Assembly (NCBI GenBank): GCA_963750995.1
Contig: CAVVST010000005.1
Location: 434,001-498,000, forward strand
Source of the DNA: CAVVST01 sp963750995
Lineage (GTDB): Bacteria; Acidobacteriota; Vicinamibacteria; Vicinamibacterales; UBA2999
Reading direction: 5' to 3'
DNA: 64,000 nt
Part shown: positions 58,713 to 64,000 of the stretch, piece by piece
How the letters are laid out: each line of letters opens with the position of its first letter
How positions within the stretch are numbered: position 1 is the first letter of the stretch
The notes under the pieces: generated by a model
Told to the model about the DNA's origin: nothing
The model's database searches: none
What the model saw: only the letters and a program-made list of their open reading frames with translations
Program-made: the position numbers and the translations under genes

Positions 58713-59828
58713 ATGAGACAGGACCGACGGCACTTTCTAGCGGGGCTTGCCGCCATGGGAACAGGGATGCTCGCGGCGCGCTGCGGCGGTGCCCAGGAGG
58801 CCGCGGTGCCCGCCCAGGAGGCCGGACCGGCGCTCGACCGGATTGCCGCCGGAAGCCGGATCGACGTGCACAGTCACTTCACGTCGCCGGGCTGGTTCAA
58901 GGAGCTCGAGTCAGCCGATTTCGTCCCCGGCGCGCGGCGGGGCTGGACGCCGGAAAAAACCCTCGAGGCGATGGACCAGTCAGGCACGGCCACCGCGCTC
59001 ATCTCGACGGGGCAGGCCGGTGGCGCATTTACGCCGGATCGGCTGCGTCAGCGCGGCATCTCCCCGGCACAGGCCGCCGAGTCGATCCGCCGGCTGGCGC
59101 GCGAGGCCAACGAGTACGGCACCAAGATGGGGTCGGACCACCCGGGCCGGTTCGTGCTGATGGCGTCGCTGCCAATGCCCGACGTCGACGCGAGCCTGCG
59201 GGAGCTGGAGTACGCGCTCGACACGCTGAAGGCCGGCGGCGCGTTTCTGCCGACGAGCTACGGCGACAAGTACATCGGCGACCCGATGTTCACGCCGCTG
59301 CTCGAGGAGCTGAACCGCCGCAAAGTGATCGTCTACACGCATCCGACCGACGCCGCCTGCTGCATCGGCATCCTCCCGAAAGTGATCCCGAACACGATCG
59401 AGTACGGCACCGACACGACGCGGATGATCATGAGCCTGATCGCCAACGATGCGCCGACCAAGTTCCGCGACATCCGCTGGATCTTCTCGCACGCCGGCGG
59501 CACCATGCCGTTCCTCGTTCAGCGTATCGTCGGCCGGAAAGAGGTCGCCGAGCTGGGGAACCCGGCGGCGGCCGACTCGCGGCTCGACCAGCTGCGGCAC
59601 TTCTACTACGACACTGCGCAGACGGCGAACCCGGTGGCGATGATGGCGCTGAAGCAGGTGGTGGGCCTCGACCAGGTGGTGTTCGGGACCGATTACCCGT
59701 ACAGCACGATGGTCGATGACGTGCGCGGGCTCGCCTCGTGCGGCGCGTTCAACGCGGAGGAGCTCGCGCAAATCTACCGGGGTAACGTGCGGCGGATGAT
59801 GCCGCAGCTGCCGGCGAGCACGACGTAG
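58713..59828 (+). CDS. Tat-lipoprotein amidohydrolase family 2 protein, intact
   Basis: 371 residues, preceded by TAGGAGGAAACG. The Tat motif 'DRRHFLAGLAAMGTGMLAA' runs into a lipobox Cys at residue 24, so the enzyme is probably a membrane-anchored lipoprotein exported folded. Metal site: His53 and His55 in 'RIDVHSHF', 'VIVYTHPTDAACC', 'WIFSHAGG' and Asp in 'VFGTDYPYS', as in ACMSD-type decarboxylases and hydrolases. A 'DAACC' Cys pair follows the third His and is shared with 9977-11135, its frame-broken near-copy. Plausible substrates are carboxylated aromatic or lactone compounds; not testable here. Confidence 0.9.
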   Translation: MRQDRRHFLAGLAAMGTGMLAARCGGAQEAAVPAQEAGPALDRIAAGSRIDVHSHFTSPGWFKELESADFVPGARRGWTPEKTLEAMDQSGTATALISTGQAGGAFTPDRLRQRGISPAQAAESIRRLAREANEYGTKMGSDHPGRFVLMASLPMPDVDASLRELEYALDTLKAGGAFLPTSYGDKYIGDPMFTPLLEELNRRKVIVYTHPTDAACCIGILPKVIPNTIEYGTDTTRMIMSLIANDAPTKFRDIRWIFSHAGGTMPFLVQRIVGRKEVAELGNPAAADSRLDQLRHFYYDTAQTANPVAMMALKQVVGLDQVVFGTDYPYSTMVDDVRGLASCGAFNAEELAQIYRGNVRRMMPQLPASTT

Positions 59829-59847
59829 CGGCAGATTGGAGCACGCC

Positions 59848-60924
59848 ATGATCAGCCTGAGATCGAATCGATGGGCGGTGAAGTCGGGATTCGCGCTGCT
59901 GGCGATCGCCGGCCTTCTCGCATTCCTGGTGGGGCCGACCCGCGCCCAGAGCGGCAGCAGCGGCGGCGCCTTCGCCCCCGGCACGGGGGGCATCGACCCC
60001 ATCCTCGTCGGTACGATCGACCTGCATGCGCATCAGGGACCCGACGACAAAGCGCGGAGCGCCGACTTTCTCGAGGCGGCCCAATACGCACGGTTGAAGG
60101 GCATGCGCGGGCTCGTGCTCAAGTCCCACTACGATTCAACCGCGATCCAGGCGTTCATGGTGCGGAAGTACGTGCCCGGCTTCGAAGCCTTTGGCACGAT
60201 CGACCTGAATCGCACGCATGGCGGGATGAACGCGTTTGCGGTCGAGCACTTCGCGTTGACGTCGATGCCGGGCTACCCGCCGGAAGGGTACGGCCGCATG
60301 GTCATGCTGGGATCGTACGACGTCCCCTTCGCGCTCGCCGCGGCGAAGAGCAACGACACGCCGGTATATGTGGTGAAAGACGGGGCGGTGGTGCCGGAGG
60401 CGAAGGCGGTCATCGCCATGGCCAAGAAGCACAACCTGTCGATCACGACCGGTCACAATTCGGGAGCGGAAGCGATCCTGATCATCAAGGAAGCGCTCGC
60501 GCAGGGTTATTCGCCCGTGCGCCTGTCGGTGACGCATGCGAATGAGAATGTGCCCGGTTTGACGCTGGCGGAAATGCAGGAGGTGGCGAAACTCGGCGCC
60601 TTTGTCGAGATGGCAGGGCAATCGCAGCGAGCCCTCACCCCTGAGGCGCAAAAGCGGCTCGATGCCAAGAACGATCGGATCGCCGACCTGATCAAGAAGG
60701 TCGGCCCCAACAGCGTCATCATGGAGAGCGACCTCGGCCAGGGCGACACCGAATACATTGCCGACGGCCTTGCCGCCTTCGTCCGCAACATGCGCGCACG
60801 CGGGATTTCGGCGGCGGACACCGACATCATGACCAAGCGGAATCCCGCCCGGTTTCTCGGAATTCCAGAAGTCGCGCCGCTGCGCCTCGGAGACGCGGCG
60901 GAAAGTGCCGGGGCCAGGGACTAG
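59848..60924 (+). CDS. DUF6282-like exported metal-dependent hydrolase
   Basis: 358 residues from ATG 59848 (GGAG about 7 nt upstream). Signal peptide ('FALLAIAGLLAFLVGPTRAQ'), then an amidohydrolase-like barrel: 'VGTIDLHAHQGPDDKARSAD' (HxH), 'GLVLKSHYDST' (His), 'ITTGHNSGAEA' (His), 'VTHANENVPG' and 'IMESDLGQGD' (Asp). These fit the DUF6282 family as I remember it. It starts 19 bp after the Tat-lipoprotein amidohydrolase on the same strand and is likely cotranscribed, so both may act on one compound. Its stop codon shares a CTAG with the convergent TPR gene. Confidence 0.8.
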   Translation: MISLRSNRWAVKSGFALLAIAGLLAFLVGPTRAQSGSSGGAFAPGTGGIDPILVGTIDLHAHQGPDDKARSADFLEAAQYARLKGMRGLVLKSHYDSTAIQAFMVRKYVPGFEAFGTIDLNRTHGGMNAFAVEHFALTSMPGYPPEGYGRMVMLGSYDVPFALAAAKSNDTPVYVVKDGAVVPEAKAVIAMAKKHNLSITTGHNSGAEAILIIKEALAQGYSPVRLSVTHANENVPGLTLAEMQEVAKLGAFVEMAGQSQRALTPEAQKRLDAKNDRIADLIKKVGPNSVIMESDLGQGDTEYIADGLAAFVRNMRARGISAADTDIMTKRNPARFLGIPEVAPLRLGDAAESAGARD

Positions 60925-62757
60925 CGGGATATCGATTTCTGACGGGCGTCAATCTCGATCTGCGCCCGTCTGAGGTTGTCCTCGGCGGCGGCCAGGCCCG
61001 GTTTCAGACGCAGCGCCGTTCGCAAATACGGAACGCTCTTTTCGGCCTGCCCGGCCATCAGGAGCACACCTCCGAGATTGCTGTGGGCTTCGGCGCTGCC
61101 CGGATTGAGCCGCAGGACCTCATTCAGCTCCGCGAGTGCCGCGGAGAACCTGCCTTCACGCGCCAGTACCAGTCCAAGATTCGTTCGCACCTCCGGCATG
61201 GGCCGCACGGCCAGGGCGCGCTCGTAGTACGAGATCGCCTCGTCCGGTTTGCCGTGATTCTCCAACGAGAGGGCCATGTAGAGAAGCGCAGCAAAAAACC
61301 GCGGTTCTATTCGCAGCGCTTCTGCAAGATGGGGAATCGCCCGTTCGTATTCTCCCCGCTGCATCAGGACGTAGCCGTAGTTGTATTCGATGACCAGGTT
61401 ATCCCTCGTCACCGACAAGGTGTACTGAAACAGGGTGTCCGTGTCGCGCCAGCGACTGGCTTGAACGGCAGTGACAGAGGCGAGAAGCACCAGCGTCACC
61501 GCCGCAATCGCGACCATGACCGGCCGCCCGATGCGCCACCTGTTCGCGAGTTCAGCGAGACCAAAGACCAGCGCGACGTAGAGCCCGATGGATGGAACGT
61601 AGTAATAACGGTCGGCCATTGCCTGGCCGATCCCCACCGGCACAAGACCGATCACCGGAATGAACGTTCCCACGAACCACAGCCATCCCACGATCAGCCA
61701 GGGCCGCGTCACCGCACCTCGAAGCGCAACTGCCGTGATGACCGCAAGCGTCATGACGGCAACCGCGATCCGCCAGATCGGCGCGCCGCCGGGAGAAAAC
61801 GGATAGTAAACCGCCAGATCCGCAGGCCAGAACGTCAAAAAGATGTATTGGGAGTACAGACACCAGCGCATTAGCCATGCGCACGGTCAGCGGGGCGTCG
61901 ACGATCCTCTCCCCGGGTCCGACATTCGCCTGGGCAAACCAGGTCACGACCATGGAAGCCGCCACCATGCCGAACAGCGGCAGCTTCTCGCGAACCAGCG
62001 GTAACCAGGCCTTGGCGATTCGCCCGATTCCATCCGCCGGCCGCCAATCGACGCGACGAAGCGGCCAGTAATCCAAGACGAGCAGGACGAAAGGCCAGGT
62101 CACCAACATCGGCTTGGCCAGCAACCCCAGGCCCAGCCACAGCGCAACCAGCGCAGACCGTGTCTTCGAGGGTCTTTTCGAATAACGGACGTACGCCAGA
62201 AGGGTGATCAAGCCAAAAAAGGTCGACAACGTATCTTTGCGTTCGATCGCCCACGCGACCGATTCCACGTGCAGGGGATGCAGGGCGAAGAGAGCCGCGA
62301 CGATGGCGCTCGGCCACCTGGCGTCCGTGACTCGTCTGAGGAACAGGAACAGAAGCCACGTGTTCGCAACATGGATCAGCGCATTGACGACCAGGTGTCG
62401 GCCCGCATTGAGACCGAACATCTGGACGTCCGCCATATGAGCGATCCAGGCGAGTGGGTGCCAATTCGAGTCGTAGAACGTCGTAAACGCCCAGACAATG
62501 CCTTTCCAGGTCACGCCGCCTGTGACCATCGGATTGTTCTGGATGTAGACCTGGTCGTCGAGAACGATGAATTGATGACCAGCGACTTGTCCGTACACCG
62601 CGAGCGTCGCCACCGCTAATCCTGCAGTAATAAACAGGTCGATCCGGTCGAAGCCTTGCGCCGGCCCCGCAGCTCGCGGTCTTTCGGCGGACCGTGGATG
62701 GTCGGCGGCGAAAGGCTGACGTCGCTGCCTCCCTGACCTGCTCGTCCTGGTAGCCAT
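60921..62757 (-). CDS. Polytopic membrane protein with C-terminal TPR domain (one frameshift)
   Basis: 612 residues over two frames joined near 61865 ('TVRMANAL' continues 'RWCLYSQYIFLTFWPADLAV'). About ten transmembrane helices, with 'DDQVYIQNNPMVTGG' in the first periplasmic loop (the acidic pair typical of GT-C/PMT-like transferases) and 'DRYYYVPSIGLYVAL' later. A TPR region of about five repeats follows ('YGYVLMQRGEYERAIPHLAE', 'LGLVLAREGRFSAALAELNE', 'LGGVLLMAGQAEKSVPYLRT'). Resembles acidobacterial TPR/O-mannosyltransferase-like proteins. It follows the GT2 gene by 19 bp, so glycan transfer is likely. Confidence 0.75.
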
Positions 62758-62776
62758 ACAAGTCGCAGGGGCGGGC

Positions 62777-63623
62777 TAGCGACGACCTGAGCGAATCCCA
62801 CGCGCGGCCTCGGCCGCCGCCGCGGCAGGATCAGCACCCTCCTGGCCCGTGCGGTGATCACCACGCCCCAGGGTACTTCTTCGAGCCATATAGCCAGAAC
62901 GGTGAAGAAGTATGGGCTTCCCATCTCCTTGATCTTCAGCTTCGCTTCACCGGCCTGGCGGTTCCGCCAGGTGATCGGAATTACGGTCCAGGTGAAGCCG
63001 CGGACGATCGCCTTGAGCGGCAGTTCGACCGTCAAATTAAACTGAGCGGCACGCAGCGGCCGACATCCATCAATGACTTCGCGGCGGTAGGCCTTGAACG
63101 CGTTCGTCGTGTCGTTGAGGTGAATGCCGAACGCGAGTTTCAAGAACGTATTCGCCAGCCGATTGAGCACCAGCTTTATGCGGGGGTAATCGATCGTGCC
63201 GCCGCCCTTGATGAACCGGCTTCCGAACACGCAGTCCCAGCCCGCGTTGAGCGCCTGCCAGTAGCGCACGACATCGCGATGGTCATCCGATCCGTCCGCC
63301 ATCAGGATGACGACCGCGTCACCCGACATGTGATCGAGGCCGAACACGATCGCCCGGCCAAACCCGTGCGGTGCGGTGTTCTGCAGCGGCCGCAGTTCGG
63401 GGATGCGGTTCTTCAACTCCAGGAGAATGGCGTAGGTCCTATCCCGGCTGCCGTCGTCGACGACGATGATCTCCTGAGGAATATCGTGTAAGCGCAGCTC
63501 CGCGTGCAAGTGCTCGACGGTGGCGGCGATGCACGCTTCCTCGTCCCGGGCCGGGATGACGACTGTCAGCCGCGCGATCCGTGTCGTCGCGCCGTTCGAG
63601 CTCGCTCCGTGTTCACTCTTCAT
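62777..63623 (-). CDS. Glycosyltransferase family 2 (dolichyl-phosphate-mannose-synthase-like), frameshift near the end
   Basis: ATG 63623 overlaps the upstream stop (ATGA). GT-A fold: 'LTVVIPARDEEACIAATVEH', 'EIIVVDDGSRDRTYAIL', 'AVVILMADGSDDHRDVVRYW' (DxD-like) and 'GSRFIKGGGTIDYPRIKL'. It ends as related enzymes do with a short cytoplasmic tail after 'FTVLAIWLEE'. There the frame changes near 62875, and the third frame gives 'LGRGDHRTGQEGADPAAAAA' to a TAG at 62777. It transfers a sugar to a polyprenyl phosphate or lipid carrier, consistent with the epimerase upstream. Confidence 0.8.
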
Positions 63624-64000
63624 CTCCGTCGGGATGAGCTGAGTGCCAACCGATCGCACCATGCTTCGACGATGTCTCCCACCGTCTCGTCAAGTGACTT
63701 GGTGATCTGCCAGTTCGGGTAGTGATTCTGGATCTTGCGGAGGTCACTGTAATAGCAGATGTGATCGCCTGCGCGTGGCTCGTCGACGTAGGTGTGACGT
63801 TGCGCCTTGCCGGTGTGGGCGGCTGTAAGCGCAAAAGCTTCAAGAATCGAGCAGGAGTTGGCCTTGCCGCCCCCGAGGTTGTAAACCTCGGCCACGCGAG
63901 GGCTGCTCCAGAATTCGAAGATGAATCGAGCCACATCCTCAGCGTGAAGGTTGTCCCGGACCTGCTTCCCCTTGTACCCGTGGACTCTGTACTCCCGTCC
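63620..64000 (-). CDS. NAD-dependent epimerase, CDP-paratose 2-epimerase-like (partial, 3' end of gene)
   Basis: The frame is open to the right edge, so the N-terminal part with the Rossmann motif and the YxxxK site is outside the window. The visible 126 residues include 'EYRVHGYKGKQVRDNLHAED', 'RVAEVYNLGGGKANSCSILE' and a C-terminal 'WQITKSLDETVGDIVEAW', as in short-chain nucleotide-sugar epimerases. 'YKGKQVRDNLHA' is characteristic of CDP-paratose 2-epimerase-type enzymes. It shares an ATGA overlap with the GT2 gene, so the two are cotranscribed for sugar-nucleotide supply and transfer. Confidence 0.75.
   Translation of the reverse strand, partial: GREYRVHGYKGKQVRDNLHAEDVARFIFEFWSSPRVAEVYNLGGGKANSCSILEAFALTAAHTGKAQRHTYVDEPRAGDHICYYSDLRKIQNHYPNWQITKSLDETVGDIVEAWCDRLALSSSRRR

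Overview
The window looks like chromosomal DNA from a GC-rich, Gram-negative Acidobacteriota-type bacterium, possibly Vicinamibacteria-like. This rests on gene-family content only: five very large TonB-dependent receptors with an N-terminal carboxypeptidase-regulatory-like domain, a Ser/Thr kinase fused to a PD40-type propeller, a photosynthetic-reaction-centre-type cytochrome c in a non-phototrophic setting, DUF6152-like proteins, and many Tat-exported amidohydrolases. No rRNA gene, complete tRNA, CRISPR array or defence system was seen.

Layout. 0-5.3 kb: a partial secreted hydrolase-like gene facing a TonB receptor. 5.3-6.5 kb: decayed DNA with a 44-nt tRNA-Cys 3' fragment. 6.5-22.4 kb: amidohydrolases, secreted 'FamA' proteins, a cytochrome c, a DUF6152-like protein, an FGE-like protein, an IS701-like element, a second receptor, an integrase remnant and the kinase. 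23.2 kb: a second copy of the tRNA-Cys fragment. 23.4-38.6 kb: a methyltransferase-like protein, a DUF6152-like/FamA pair, a receptor, a two-gene membrane module, an MBL-fold protein, another FamA/DUF6152-like pair, an amidase and a receptor. 38.6-39.4 kb: gene remnants. 39.4-50.2 kb: a Tat-exported enzyme cluster (amidohydrolase, two enolase-superfamily proteins, a ThDP enzyme) with cytochrome c, a degenerate M28 peptidase, the membrane module again and a fourth DUF6152-like/FamA pair. 50.4-60.9 kb: two imidazolonepropionase-like amidohydrolases around a FamA gene and a receptor, then two more hydrolases. 60.9-64 kb: a TPR membrane protein, a GT2 glycosyltransferase and a nucleotide-sugar epimerase, probably for surface polysaccharide.

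How it may work together (inference): outer-membrane receptors import organic compounds, and exported amidohydrolases, enolase-superfamily and ThDP enzymes process them in the periplasm, with cytochromes c and multi-His membrane proteins as possible redox partners. 'FamA' is my label for a secreted family carrying a DP-x-x-[FYW]-T-[RK]-P-W motif. It occurs seven times plus one fragment, and four copies sit next to a DUF6152-like gene. That pairing and the predicted His-His mature N-terminus of the DUF6152-like proteins are the most promising undescribed features.

Caution: about 20 of some 43 protein genes are split by apparent one-base frame changes, several in homopolymers, with conserved motifs continuing in the next frame. 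Many are probably sequence errors, although they are densest between the two tRNA fragments. For split genes I give the whole span and the approximate shift positions.
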